NCBI RefSeq assembly: GCF_011067745.1
Contig: NZ_JAAMPJ010000014.1
Location: forward strand, 62,001-126,000
DNA length: 64,000 nucleotides
Direction of reading: 5' to 3'
Source: Lentzea alba
GTDB lineage: Bacteria; Actinomycetota; Actinomycetes; Mycobacteriales; Pseudonocardiaceae
Under the pieces are notes generated by a model. It searched no databases and was not told where the DNA came from. It saw nothing but the letters and a program-made list of their open reading frames with translations. Position numbers and translations under genes: made by a program. Below, one piece after another: positions 1 through 9,181 of the stretch (position 1 is its first letter; every line of letters starts with the position of its first letter).

Positions 1-1164
1 GCCAACGTCGGCTACGCCAACGGTTTCCTCGTCGAACTGGTGCAGGTGATCCGCGCGCGGCAGCACCTGTCGGAGTTCGCCGACTACAAGTACTTCGCGG
101 TCTTCCGCGCCACGCTGGACGTCCTCGACCTCTCCCTGGCGTACATGCTGGTGCGCCGCCCCGAGTTCTACGGCGACGAGGAATACGCGGGCCACAACAT
201 GTGGGAGACGTGCGACAAGCTGCACGACATCGACCGCGGCGAGGACATGCGGCAGGAGTACGTCGCCATCAGCGCGGCCGAGGCGGGCGAGCTCAAACAG
301 CGCATCGACGCGACGTGGGAGAACGACATCCTGATCCACTACGTCGCCACCATCAACGGCAACCCGTTCTCCGTGGTCGGCGTCCCGCGCAAGGCGGACT
401 CCTCGGTCGGCCCGATCATGTTCACCGCCGACGGCGAGTTCGTGCCCGGCGACCTGCTGAGCCAGATCGCCGACGAACCCAACGCCGGCGCCGAGCAGGT
501 CACCCTCGACCACGCGGTCGCCGTGATGGCAGCCCTCGTCCGCTTCCACCGCGAACAGAAGAAGGACGAACTCACCGGCGGTTACGCGATTTTCCAGCAC
601 CCCAACGACGTCCTGGACATCGACTCGGCCTACGGCCTGGTGCGCTCACCGGAACCGGACGCCCCGGTGGTGCTGCCGCTGAGCGACTTCGAGGCCTACC
701 GCCTCTTCCTGCGCCTGACCATGCGGTCCGCCCGCCGCCAGGCCCAACCCGTCGACGGCCACTACTACTTCGCCGTGCTCGACTCCCTGCGCGACGCCGC
801 CGAGCCCGACAAGGCGTTCTCCCTGATCCGATGCGCGGCCGACACCTCACCGCGGTGGGAGCTGTTCCTGCGCGAGGGCGAATGGCTTCCCACAGCCAGC
901 CCGCTCACGCTCGTCACGTTGCCGATCGGCGCGGCCGAGGTGCAGCGGATCAAGGCGCACCTGGTGACCGGCATCCGCTACTTCCAGATCGTGAACGGCG
1001 AACCGGGCTTCATGGTGACCATCCGGCACACGGCGACCTCCGAGGAGACGCGCCAGCACCCGGACCTGCCGTGGCAGCCGTGCGACCTGCTCGGCCGGTG
1101 GCGGAGCGAACCGAAGTGGACGATCACCCAGCCGCCGTGGCTCGCGGAGCGGGAGAACGGGTAG
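1..1164 (+). CDS. Partial hypothetical protein with three related internal modules
   Basis: The frame is open at the left edge of the window, so the true start lies outside; the first start codon inside is GTG at 40. About 387 residues are visible, without an obvious signal peptide or membrane helix. I do not recognise the family. Three stretches look alike: YKYFAVFRATLDVLDL, YAIFQHPNDVLDIDSAYG and YYFAVLDSLRDAAEPDKA, each followed by a hydrophobic LVR/LIR step, and the first and third are followed by a second motif of the type HYVATINGNPF / RYFQIVNGEPGF. This suggests a tandem repeat of one domain of about 150 residues. The next gene starts 66 bp downstream on the same strand and may be co-transcribed. 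No function is proposed. Confidence 0.75.
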   Translation, partial: ANVGYANGFLVELVQVIRARQHLSEFADYKYFAVFRATLDVLDLSLAYMLVRRPEFYGDEEYAGHNMWETCDKLHDIDRGEDMRQEYVAISAAEAGELKQRIDATWENDILIHYVATINGNPFSVVGVPRKADSSVGPIMFTADGEFVPGDLLSQIADEPNAGAEQVTLDHAVAVMAALVRFHREQKKDELTGGYAIFQHPNDVLDIDSAYGLVRSPEPDAPVVLPLSDFEAYRLFLRLTMRSARRQAQPVDGHYYFAVLDSLRDAAEPDKAFSLIRCAADTSPRWELFLREGEWLPTASPLTLVTLPIGAAEVQRIKAHLVTGIRYFQIVNGEPGFMVTIRHTATSEETRQHPDLPWQPCDLLGRWRSEPKWTITQPPWLAERENG

Positions 1165-1230
1165 CCATTCCACCCGATCCGGCAAACCTGTGCCGGTAAC
1201 GGCAGGTGTGAGCCCTCTGATACACATCGA

Positions 1231-2271
1231 GTGACCGCCGACCAACCCGAAGACAGTTCGCCGGGCGTGCTGAACTCCGCCGCCGGCGTGGAGGCGGGTG
1301 CCGTCGTGCAGAGCGGCAGCATCGACGTGGTCAACATCCACCCGTACGACCGGCGCACGCTCTTGATGGTCCTGGGTGCGACCGTCGTGGTCATGGTCTC
1401 AGTGGTGGCGTTGGTCGTCTGGTCCGTCCGTTCCCAGCCGGACAACGCCACCACAGGCCAGGCAGCCCCGCAGTCGCTCTCGACCTCCACGTCGTCGGCA
1501 CCCCGCCCGACCACCGCGTCCCCGGCACCGAACGCACCGGAAGCGGCGAGGCAGGCTCCCGCGGTGCACGTGGACTCCGTTCAGTACATCGGCGTGCCCA
1601 ACGTCGGATCGAGTTTTGCCTTCCCCCAGGCACTTCGACTCACCGACGCTCAGGTCGCCGAGTTGAGCGACCTGTACGCAGGCGCCGGCGACTACGAGGA
1701 ACGGGCCAGAGCCATGGGTGGCGTCGGTCCCGGCAACGTCGCGGTTCAGATCGCGTTGCGCGGAGCCAGCGCCGAGACCGCGGTGATCACGAACATGCGG
1801 ACGATCGCCACCTGCGGTGCGCCGTTGACAGGGGCGCTGTTGTTCGCCCCGCCCGGAGGCCAGGACGACAGCGTCCAGATCGGGTTCAACCTCGACAACC
1901 CGTCGCCGCTGCCGCAGAACTACGAGCGCGGGGTGCTGTCGGGCAACTACTTCCTCGACCACACGGTGTCGATCAAGAAGGACGAGACGCACGCACTGGT
2001 CGTGCACGGGATCACCGCGAAGAAGCACTGCAAGTTCAAGCTGGAGATCACGGTCAACGTCGGGCTCGGCGTCGCGCCGGTGAAGCAGACGATCGACGAC
2101 CACGGCAAGGCCTTCGAGGTGACGGCGATCGCGAGCCAGGATCCGTCGTCGACGACGGGACCGGCCTTCCGGGACTACACCGAGATCTACGCCGGGGGCG
2201 TTGCCGGGCCGAAGGGCGACGCGAGGTTCGGCCGCGTCAACCCGACCACGTACACCGGGTCGGGGAGTTGA
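1231..2271 (+). CDS. Single-pass membrane protein with extracytoplasmic domain, NACHT neighbour
   Basis: A 346-residue protein starting at GTG 1231. A short cytoplasmic N-terminus carries GVEAGAVVQSGSIDVVNIHP, similar to the VVQAGSI-type motif seen in many actinobacterial conflict-system proteins (family knowledge). It is followed by one strong transmembrane helix (about residues 47-67, LLMVLGATVVVMVSVVALVV), then a Ser/Thr/Pro-rich linker (about 75-110) and an outer domain of about 230 residues that I do not recognise. Type II topology, with a large domain outside the membrane, is the inference. It ends 55 bp before the NACHT gene on the same strand, so the two are probably one transcription unit and the outer domain could sense or present a signal for the NACHT protein. 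That link is inferred from adjacency only. Confidence 0.8.
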   Translation: MTADQPEDSSPGVLNSAAGVEAGAVVQSGSIDVVNIHPYDRRTLLMVLGATVVVMVSVVALVVWSVRSQPDNATTGQAAPQSLSTSTSSAPRPTTASPAPNAPEAARQAPAVHVDSVQYIGVPNVGSSFAFPQALRLTDAQVAELSDLYAGAGDYEERARAMGGVGPGNVAVQIALRGASAETAVITNMRTIATCGAPLTGALLFAPPGGQDDSVQIGFNLDNPSPLPQNYERGVLSGNYFLDHTVSIKKDETHALVVHGITAKKHCKFKLEITVNVGLGVAPVKQTIDDHGKAFEVTAIASQDPSSTTGPAFRDYTEIYAGGVAGPKGDARFGRVNPTTYTGSGS

Positions 2272-2326
2272 GAAGGCACGCTCGCGCGATGGCGAGCACC
2301 GCGGCTCTCACGCGGAAGGACGCCCG

Positions 2327-4516
2327 GTGAGACGGGGCGGGGCGTTGCCGGCCGTCGCGGCCATCGTGGTGGCCGCGACCGCCGCCGCCTACTTCGCGCC
2401 ACTGGGCGACTTCGCGGCGGCGAACCCCCTGCCGGGCCAGCGGTGGATGCGGGAGCACACCGGGCTCGCGTTGCTGGCCTTCGCCGCGGCCGGACTGCTG
2501 GCCGGAGCGCTGGCATGGCAACGGCGCGGGCCGGCGGAGCGGTCGCACGACGGGCGAGCGGTCGATCGCGACGCCGACGGGTACCTCGACGATCTCCGGC
2601 AACAGGTGCACAAGATCTGGATCACGGGGTTCCTGGACTGCTCGCTGGAACGGATCGTGCCCGCACGGCTCGGGTTCCGGGAGCGCCGCGACGCGATTTC
2701 CGGGCCGTTGCGCAAGATCGGTGACGACGAAGGCGAGCTCGACGTCGACGTGGTCGAGCTGTTCGCCGCGCCTGAGACCGAACGCAGGCTGGTGCTGCTC
2801 GGCGCCCCCGGCGCGGGCAAGACGACGCAGCTGCTCCGGCTCGCTCAGCACCTGCTGTCCGAAGAGGACGGGCCAGTGCCGATCGTGGTCACGTTGTCGG
2901 CGAACAGCTGGCGACTGGACCTGCCCGAGTTGCAGCACGTGCTCAGCGCGGTGCGCACCGACCAGGAGGTCGACGAGGCCGTCCGGGAACGGCGGCGGCA
3001 GGCTTACCAGGCACGGGTCGAGGACGTGGAGAAGGTGCTCGACGCCACGATCGACTGGCTGGCGTGGGAGATCAGCGAGTTGTACGCGGTGCCGCAACGC
3101 AAGGTCGAGGAGTGGTTGCGGGCGGACCACAGCCCGGTGGTGCTGCTGCTCGACGGTCTCGACGAGATCCGGGACCTGGCCGACCGCAGGCGATGCGTGC
3201 GCGTGTTGTCATTGCTGCGCACCCGATTGAACACCGGCATGGTGGTGTGCAGCCGGACGGCGGAGTACTTCGAGACGAGAAGCCACCTGCGGTTCGGGGC
3301 GGCGGCCGAGATCCTGCCGTTGAGCCCGGCGAACGTCGACGAGTACCTGGAGATCGCCGGCGACGAACTGGTGTCGTTGCGCACGGCGTGTCAGCGCAAT
3401 CCCGAGCTGGCGACGTTGTTGAACACGCCGCTCGCGTTGACCGTCGCGGTGCTGACCTATCAGGGCAAGGACGTCACCGACGAGGTCGTGGCGCAGTTGC
3501 TGACCAACCGGCTCGACCACCTGTGGGAGGCGTACCTGCAGGAGGCGCTGCCGAGGCAGCGCAGCCGGACCGGCCTGCGCACCGTGAGCCACACCGACGA
3601 GGAGATCGTCGCCTACCTGCGCAAGCTCGCGCGAATGATGGAAGACGTCCAGCAGGACAGCGTCGCGGTCAACTCGCTGGACCTCACCTGGGTGTGGAGG
3701 ATCGACCCTCTGGCCGGCCGGACGGCGACGTGGCTCTACCTGGCGGCGGCGGCCGTGGCAGGGGCCGGCGTGGCGGCGGTGGCGTGGGTCCAGGCCGATT
3801 TCGCGATGGCGTGGATCAGCGTGCTGGTGCTGGCGGGGACGGCGTTCGCCAACCTGCTCGCCGCGGACCACCCGTTGCCCGGTCAGGACGGAAGGTCGCG
3901 GATGGACCTCAGCGACTTCGTGGACAGCCGCTGGGTGCTGGACGTCACCGCCGGGTGCTCGGCCCTGATCATCCCGCCGGTGACGGGCCTGTTCGCCGGT
4001 CTGTGCGTGGGCATCGTCGGCGGGGCGGAGGCGTTGCCGCTCGGGGTGCTGCCCGGCGTGCTGGCGGGCCTCACGTCCGCGGTGATCTCGTTGCCGCACC
4101 GGGCGCCCGGCGAACGACACCGCTCCGCCAGAAGTGCGGCACGAATGACGCTCTGGGTGCGTGTGCTCACCGGCGCGGTGAGTCTGGCGGTGAGCCTGTG
4201 GCTCCCGTCGCTGCTGATCACGTTCGTCTGGGACCCCGCGTGGCGGCCGACGATGTACTTCATCCTGGTGGCGAGCGGTGTCGGGATGTGGCTCGGTGGC
4301 TTCGCGATCTCGCTGAGCGGCTGGTGGAGTCACACCAGCGCGGTGCGCGCGATCGTCGCGTCGAACACGCTCCCACGGGACATCGACGGGTTCCTCGCCC
4401 ACGCGGAGGATCGCGTGATCATGCGGAAGACCGTGCTGGGCCACGCGTTCCTGCACCGCACGCTGCAGTCCCACCTCGCCTCGAACACAGCCATCAGCCG
4501 GACGTCCTCCGCCTAG
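2327..4516 (+). CDS. Membrane NACHT-domain STAND NTPase
   Basis: A 729-residue protein. The start is set at GTG 2327 because GGAAGGA lies 6 bases upstream; a longer reading frame would overlap the previous gene without such a site. Two N-terminal hydrophobic segments (about 8-28 and 46-65) precede a NACHT P-loop module: Walker A GAPGAGKTT at 159-167 and Walker B VVLLLDGLDEI with Asp at 276. The C-terminal third (about 467-664) contains some six hydrophobic helices, replacing the sensor repeats often found in STAND proteins. NACHT proteins of bacteria include anti-phage and signalling switches that bind ATP, oligomerise and fire an effector; here the membrane segments are the only candidate effector. 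The pair with the upstream membrane protein suggests a two-gene system. The trigger cannot be read from sequence. Confidence 0.87.
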   Translation: MRRGGALPAVAAIVVAATAAAYFAPLGDFAAANPLPGQRWMREHTGLALLAFAAAGLLAGALAWQRRGPAERSHDGRAVDRDADGYLDDLRQQVHKIWITGFLDCSLERIVPARLGFRERRDAISGPLRKIGDDEGELDVDVVELFAAPETERRLVLLGAPGAGKTTQLLRLAQHLLSEEDGPVPIVVTLSANSWRLDLPELQHVLSAVRTDQEVDEAVRERRRQAYQARVEDVEKVLDATIDWLAWEISELYAVPQRKVEEWLRADHSPVVLLLDGLDEIRDLADRRRCVRVLSLLRTRLNTGMVVCSRTAEYFETRSHLRFGAAAEILPLSPANVDEYLEIAGDELVSLRTACQRNPELATLLNTPLALTVAVLTYQGKDVTDEVVAQLLTNRLDHLWEAYLQEALPRQRSRTGLRTVSHTDEEIVAYLRKLARMMEDVQQDSVAVNSLDLTWVWRIDPLAGRTATWLYLAAAAVAGAGVAAVAWVQADFAMAWISVLVLAGTAFANLLAADHPLPGQDGRSRMDLSDFVDSRWVLDVTAGCSALIIPPVTGLFAGLCVGIVGGAEALPLGVLPGVLAGLTSAVISLPHRAPGERHRSARSAARMTLWVRVLTGAVSLAVSLWLPSLLITFVWDPAWRPTMYFILVASGVGMWLGGFAISLSGWWSHTSAVRAIVASNTLPRDIDGFLAHAEDRVIMRKTVLGHAFLHRTLQSHLASNTAISRTSSA

Positions 4517-4541
4517 GCCGGTGTCCTGGGCGGCCGTGTTC

Positions 4542-4555
4542 AGAAAGCGCTTTCT
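4542..4555. promoter_or_regulatory. Perfect 14-bp palindrome, LacI-type operator candidate
   Basis: AGAAAGCGCTTTCT is a perfect inverted repeat with the central CG typical of LacI-family operators. It lies 40 bp before the preferred start of the S33 peptidase gene. A LacI-type regulator gene is encoded 6 kb away, but its own promoter carries a different site, so the cognate regulator is unknown. Confidence 0.45.
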
Positions 4556-4594
4556 CTCCTAGGGTGATCACTTCCCATGAGAGCTGGAGGCGCT

Positions 4595-5989
4595 GTGCGG
4601 TCCCTGAGACGGGCACTGGCAAGTTCGATCGTCGCAACGGTTTTGGTGACGTGCGCGGGTGTCGCGAGCGCCGAACCCGCGCCGGCCATCGCGTGGGCGC
4701 CGTGCGCGGACGACCAGGAGGGCGAGTGCGGGACGTTGAGCGTGCCGCTGGACTGGGCGAAGCCCTGGGGCCAGCGCATCGATGTCGCGGTGGCGCGGCA
4801 CAAGGCGACCGATCCGGCCCGGCGGATCGGCGTGCTCATGGTCGACCCCGGTGGTCCTGGCGGTTCGGCGGCGGCGTTCGCGCTGTCCCGCCTGTTCAGC
4901 CCGGACCTTCGGGCGCGGTTTGACATCGTTGGCATCGACTCGCGGGGGACCGGCAACAGCCTGCCGATCCGCTGTGCCGACCTGATGACCGATCCGCCGT
5001 CGAGCTATCCGGCCGACGAGGCCGGGTTCACCGCGTTGGTGCAGTACAACAAGAACGTGCTCGCCAAGTGTCGTGAACGCAGCGGGCCGATCTTCGACCA
5101 CGCGGACAGCGCGAGCGTCGCACAGGACATGGACGCCGTTCGGCGGGCGCTGGGTGAGCGGAAGATCAGCTATCTCGGGCTGTCGTACGGGACGGTGTTC
5201 GGGCAGGCGTACGCCGAGAAGTTCGGTGACCGGGTCCGTGCGATGGTCCTCGACAGCGTCGTCGACCACAGCGTGGACCTGAAGCGTTTCGTGGGGGAGC
5301 GGGCCGCGGCCGTGGACGACTCGTTCGCCGAGTTCGCTCGTTGGTGCGACCGCACGGTTTCCTGCGCCCTGCACGGACAGGACGTCCACGCGGCCTGGGA
5401 GGCGGCGCTCGTCCGTGCTGACGCGGAACCGCTCGGCCGGCAGCGGCTGATCGACTCCATGTACGGCGCGCTGAGCGTTCCGGACTGGGGGTATGCCACG
5501 CACCTCATCGCCACCACCGGTGCGCAACGCCGGGCCGGCCTCTCCTTCGAACCGAACTACGAGTCGGTCCGGCTGGCCACGGTCTGTCAGGACTTCTCCC
5601 TGCGCATCAGGACCTTCTCCGAGTACTCCCGGCTGCGGGCCGAGGAGCTCCGCCGGTCACCGATCATGCGCGGCAGCCTCATCGGCCACGACGAGGCCAC
5701 CGCGTGCGCCGGTGTTCCCGGACCGCCCAGCAACCCACCACACCGGCTGAACATCAGCGACGCGCCGAAGATCCTGGTGCTCAGCGCGCGGCACGACCCG
5801 ACGACGCCGTACGCCTGGGCCGTCAACATCCACCGCCAGGCGCCGCGCAACACCGCGCTGCTGACGTACGAGGGATGGGGCCACGTGGCCTATCCCCAGA
5901 GCGCCTGCACGCGCGGTGGCGTCGACGACTACCTGCTGGACCTGAAGGTGCCGGCGGTCAGCTGTCCTGCGATCGAGCCGCCGCGATGA
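4595..5989 (+). CDS. Exported alpha/beta-hydrolase, S33 tripeptidyl-aminopeptidase-like
   Basis: About 464 residues. Start GTG 4595 is preferred because GGAGG lies 4 bases upstream; an in-frame ATG at 4577 lacks such a site. An N-terminal signal sequence (basic RSLRR, then a hydrophobic run ending near GVASAEP) sends it out of the cell. The fold is the SlpD/SlpE-like secreted peptidase family: nucleophile elbow GLSYG, oxyanion-type loop DPGGPGGSA, a C-terminal TAP-like segment with the acid Asp in SARHDPTTPYAW and the catalytic His in GWGHVAYP. Such enzymes release tripeptides or amino acids from N-termini outside the cell. The 3' end overlaps the convergent beta-glucosidase gene by 32 bp. 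The exact substrate cannot be told. Confidence 0.88.
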   Translation: MRSLRRALASSIVATVLVTCAGVASAEPAPAIAWAPCADDQEGECGTLSVPLDWAKPWGQRIDVAVARHKATDPARRIGVLMVDPGGPGGSAAAFALSRLFSPDLRARFDIVGIDSRGTGNSLPIRCADLMTDPPSSYPADEAGFTALVQYNKNVLAKCRERSGPIFDHADSASVAQDMDAVRRALGERKISYLGLSYGTVFGQAYAEKFGDRVRAMVLDSVVDHSVDLKRFVGERAAAVDDSFAEFARWCDRTVSCALHGQDVHAAWEAALVRADAEPLGRQRLIDSMYGALSVPDWGYATHLIATTGAQRRAGLSFEPNYESVRLATVCQDFSLRIRTFSEYSRLRAEELRRSPIMRGSLIGHDEATACAGVPGPPSNPPHRLNISDAPKILVLSARHDPTTPYAWAVNIHRQAPRNTALLTYEGWGHVAYPQSACTRGGVDDYLLDLKVPAVSCPAIEPPR

Positions 5990-7322
5990 ACGCGCGGTAC
6001 CAGTGGTAGCTGGCGCGCGGTGAGCGGGCCTGGCTTTCGTAGTCGACGTGGACCAGGCCGAACCGGTGCTTGTAGCCGTGCGCCCACTCGAAGTTGTCCA
6101 GCAGTGACCAGCAGAAGTAGCCGCGGAGGTCCACTCCGGCCGCCGCGGCCGCTTCGGCTGCGCCGATGTGGTCCTGCAGGAAGTTGATGCGGTCGAGGTC
6201 CGCGAACCCGTCCACGTCGGGGTAGACGCAGCCGTTCTCCGTGACGTAGACGGGCGGCAGGCCGGGGTGGCGGGCCTTGAGGTCCGTCAACGCGGTGGTG
6301 AGACCGGCGGGTTCGACCGGCCAGCCCATGCCGGTCCGGGGGACGTCCGGCAGCTGGGTCGTGTCGACGCCGATGTCGTGGGCGGTGCGCTTGGCCGGGT
6401 CCGGCTCCCGGTGCGGCGCGTCGGCGACGTGCAGCCGGTAGTAGTAGTTGAGGCCGACGTAGTCCAGCGGTTCGCCGATGATCGCCAGGTCGTCGTCGTG
6501 CCGGAACGAGAAGTCGGTGATCGCGCCGAACATCGAGGTCAGCTCGTCCGGGTAGGCCGAGCCGAACAGCGGGTCGGTGAACTGGCGGCGCAGCAGGCAG
6601 TCCTGGCGACTGGCCGCGGCGACGTCGGCGGGGGAGTCCGTCACCGGCACGGCCGGGGACTGGTTGAGCACGATGCCGAACTCCTGGCCCGGCAACCCGT
6701 TGGCGCGCATGGCCTGCACCGCCAGGCCGTGGCCCAGCAGGTGGTGGTGCGCCGCGGCCAGGGCGCCGTGGCCTTCCCGTGCCCCGGGTGCGTGGCGGCC
6801 CTCGCCGTAGCCCACGATCGAGGAGCAGTACGGCTCGTTCAGCGTGGTCCACTTGGAGACGACGTCACCGAGCGCCTCGTGCACGGTCGCCGCGTAGTCG
6901 GCGAACCAGCCGGACGTCTCGCGGACGCGCCACCCGCCCCGGTCCTCCAGCGCCTGCGGCAGGTCCCAGTGGTACAACGTGACGAAGGGCTCGATCCCGT
7001 TGTCCAGCAACGACTCGATCAGCCGCCGGTAGAAGTCGAGGCCGCGCTGCTCGACCCGCCCGTGACCGTCCGGCAGGATCCTCGACCACGAGATCGAGAA
7101 CCGGTACGCGTCCACGCCCAGGTAGGCGAGCAGCCGCACGTCCTCGGCCCAGCGGTGGTAGTGGTCCGCCGCCACGTCACCGGTGTCGCCGGACGCGACG
7201 GCACCGGGCACGGTGGCGAAGGTGTCCCAGACGGACGGGCCGCGGCCGTCGAGCGCCGCCGCCCCTTCGATCTGATAGGCCGAGGTCGCCACACCCCAGC
7301 GGAAGCCGGCCGGAAAGCTCAC
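5958..7322 (-). CDS. GH1 beta-glucosidase
   Basis: A 454-residue cytoplasmic glycoside hydrolase family 1 enzyme of normal length. The N-terminal signature FRWGVATSAYQIEGA, acid/base Glu163 in TLNEP and nucleophile Glu362 in VTENG are all intact. It hydrolyses beta-linked disaccharides or aryl glucosides with retention. It is the last gene of a four-gene operon with two sugar permeases and a binding protein, 21 bp behind the upstream permease stop, so it most likely splits the sugar imported by that transporter (for example cellobiose or another beta-glucoside). The exact sugar is inferred only. No signal peptide is visible. The 3' end overlaps the convergent S33 peptidase gene. Confidence 0.95.
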   Translation of the reverse strand: MSFPAGFRWGVATSAYQIEGAAALDGRGPSVWDTFATVPGAVASGDTGDVAADHYHRWAEDVRLLAYLGVDAYRFSISWSRILPDGHGRVEQRGLDFYRRLIESLLDNGIEPFVTLYHWDLPQALEDRGGWRVRETSGWFADYAATVHEALGDVVSKWTTLNEPYCSSIVGYGEGRHAPGAREGHGALAAAHHHLLGHGLAVQAMRANGLPGQEFGIVLNQSPAVPVTDSPADVAAASRQDCLLRRQFTDPLFGSAYPDELTSMFGAITDFSFRHDDDLAIIGEPLDYVGLNYYYRLHVADAPHREPDPAKRTAHDIGVDTTQLPDVPRTGMGWPVEPAGLTTALTDLKARHPGLPPVYVTENGCVYPDVDGFADLDRINFLQDHIGAAEAAAAAGVDLRGYFCWSLLDNFEWAHGYKHRFGLVHVDYESQARSPRASYHWYRAFIAAARSQDS

Positions 7323-7343
7323 AACAGTCTCCCAAGAACGAGG

Positions 7344-8231
7344 TCAGCCTTTGACGGCGCCGGACATGATGCCGCCGACGATCTGGCGGCCGAACAACAG
7401 GAACACGGCCAGCACGGGAACCGTGCCGATGGTCGCGGCGGTGAGCACGAGCGTGTAGTCGGTGGTGTAGCCGCTGGCCAAAGTGGACAGAGCGGTCTGC
7501 ACGGTCGGGTTCTCCGGCACCAGCACCACGAGCGGCCAGAAGAAGTCGTTCCACGCCTGCATGAACGTGAACAACCCGAGCACCGCCGCGGCCGGCCGGG
7601 CGGCGGGCAGCGCGACGTGCCAGAACAGCCGCAGCGAGTGGCACCCGTCCATCCGGCCCGCCTCGAGCAGCTCGTCCGGGATCGCCCGCTCGAAGTACTG
7701 CCGCATGAAGAACACGCCGAACGCGGTCACGAGCCCCGGCACGATCACCGCGTGGATCTCCCCGGCCCAGCCGAACTCGCTCATCATCATGTACAGCGGG
7801 ATGATGCCGAGCTCGGTCGGGATCGCCTGGGTGGCGATGATGAGCAACAGCAGCACGTTGCGGCCGCGGAACTTCATCTTGGCGAACGCGAACCCGGCCA
7901 GCGTCGAGAACAGCACCACGGACACGGTCACCGTGCTCGACACGATGATCGAGTTCATCATCGCGAGCGCGAAGTCCGTGGTGTCGAAGACGCGGGCGAT
8001 GTTCTCGAACAGGTGGCCGCCCGGTACCAGGACCGGCGGCACGCTGTCGATCGCGTCCGGTGTCTGCGAGGACACCACGAACGACCAGTACACGGGGAAG
8101 GCCGACCCGGCGAGCACGGCGATCAGTGCGGCGTACGTCCACGGTCCGGCCACGCGCCGGGCCAGCCTGCGCGCTTTCCCCGCGGGACCGGTGGGGCGCA
8201 CCGGTGCGGGACGTTCCAGCACAGCGGTCAT
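7344..8231 (-). CDS. Carbohydrate ABC transporter permease, MalG type
   Basis: A 295-residue inner-membrane permease of the CUT1 sugar importer class. An N-terminal helix (TYAALIAVLAGSAFPVYW) is followed by five further hydrophobic segments. The EAA loop that docks on the ATPase is present as EAGRMDGCHSLRLFWHVALP. No ATP-binding subunit is encoded in this operon, as is usual in actinomycetes where one shared MsiK-like ATPase serves many importers (family knowledge). It starts 4 bp after the stop of the companion permease, indicating translational coupling. Confidence 0.93.
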   Translation of the reverse strand: MTAVLERPAPVRPTGPAGKARRLARRVAGPWTYAALIAVLAGSAFPVYWSFVVSSQTPDAIDSVPPVLVPGGHLFENIARVFDTTDFALAMMNSIIVSSTVTVSVVLFSTLAGFAFAKMKFRGRNVLLLLIIATQAIPTELGIIPLYMMMSEFGWAGEIHAVIVPGLVTAFGVFFMRQYFERAIPDELLEAGRMDGCHSLRLFWHVALPAARPAAAVLGLFTFMQAWNDFFWPLVVLVPENPTVQTALSTLASGYTTDYTLVLTAATIGTVPVLAVFLLFGRQIVGGIMSGAVKG

Positions 8232-8235
8232 GGGT

Positions 8236-9171
8236 TCACTCCGTCTGGATCCGTTTGGTCACCAGGTAGCCGAGACCGGCGACGATGATCGTGGCGATCG
8301 CCAGCACGACCGCGATCGCCGAGCTGTAGCCGAAGTCGTACTTGGTGAAGCCCTGCTCGTACAGGTAGAGCGCGGCGGTCTGGAACTGCCGGTCGGACCC
8401 GCCGGTCGCGGCCGCCGCACCGGGGTTGAACAGCAGTGGTTCGGCGAGCAGGCGCATGTTGCCGGTGGTCGCGATGATCGTGGTGAAGATGATCTGTGGC
8501 CGCAGCAACGGCACCGTGATGCGCCAGAACTGCTGCCACCCGCTCGCACCGTCCAAAGTGGCCGCCTCGTACAGGCTGGGCGAGATGGCCTGCATGGACG
8601 CCAGGAAGATCAGCGCGTGGTAGCCGGTCCACCGCCACACCACCATCACGGCGATCGCGACGTGCGAGGTCGCCGTGCCCGCCTGCCAGTCGATCTGGCC
8701 GGCGCCGAACAGCTCCAGCACCCAGTTGACCAGGCCGAAGTCCCGGCCGAACAGCTGCGCGAAGATGATCGTCACCGCCGCCACCGAGGTGATGTTCGGC
8801 AGGATCACGCCCATCCGGAACAGCGTGCGGGTCCGGACCTTGCGGTTGAGCAGTGCAGCGATCCCCAGCGCGAACAGGATCTGCGGGACGGTGGTGAGCA
8901 GCCACAGGCTCATCGTGTTGCCCATGGCGTTCCAGAAGTACGGGTCCGCGAGGAGGAGCGTGTAGTTGTCGAGCCAGACCAGGTGTGCGGCGTTCTCGTC
9001 GAGCAGGTTGCGTTCCTGCAGTGAGACCCAGATGGTGTAGAGCAGGGGGAACAGCCCGAAGACACCGAAGATCAGGAAGTACGGCGCCACGTACCCGTAC
9101 GGCGCGAACCTCGTGTCCCAGCGGTGTCTCCTGGCCGCCCTGTCCACCACTCGCCGGTCGATCAGAGTCAT
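8236..9171 (-). CDS. Carbohydrate ABC transporter permease, MalF type
   Basis: A 311-residue membrane permease, partner of the downstream MalG-type subunit. Six hydrophobic segments are visible, the first in YVAPYFLIFGVFGLFPLLYT, and the EAA loop reads EAATLDGASGWQQFWRITVP. Together the two subunits form the channel of a CUT1 importer. It lies 10 bp behind the solute-binding lipoprotein gene in a tight operon ending with the GH1 enzyme. Confidence 0.93.
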   Translation of the reverse strand: MTLIDRRVVDRAARRHRWDTRFAPYGYVAPYFLIFGVFGLFPLLYTIWVSLQERNLLDENAAHLVWLDNYTLLLADPYFWNAMGNTMSLWLLTTVPQILFALGIAALLNRKVRTRTLFRMGVILPNITSVAAVTIIFAQLFGRDFGLVNWVLELFGAGQIDWQAGTATSHVAIAVMVVWRWTGYHALIFLASMQAISPSLYEAATLDGASGWQQFWRITVPLLRPQIIFTTIIATTGNMRLLAEPLLFNPGAAAATGGSDRQFQTAALYLYEQGFTKYDFGYSSAIAVVLAIATIIVAGLGYLVTKRIQTE

Positions 9172-9181
9172 GTCAGCCGCG

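Noticed and set aside
4577-4594. ATG 4577 as start of the S33 peptidase
   Set aside because: No ribosome site before it; GGAGG 4 bases before GTG 4595 favours the shorter form.
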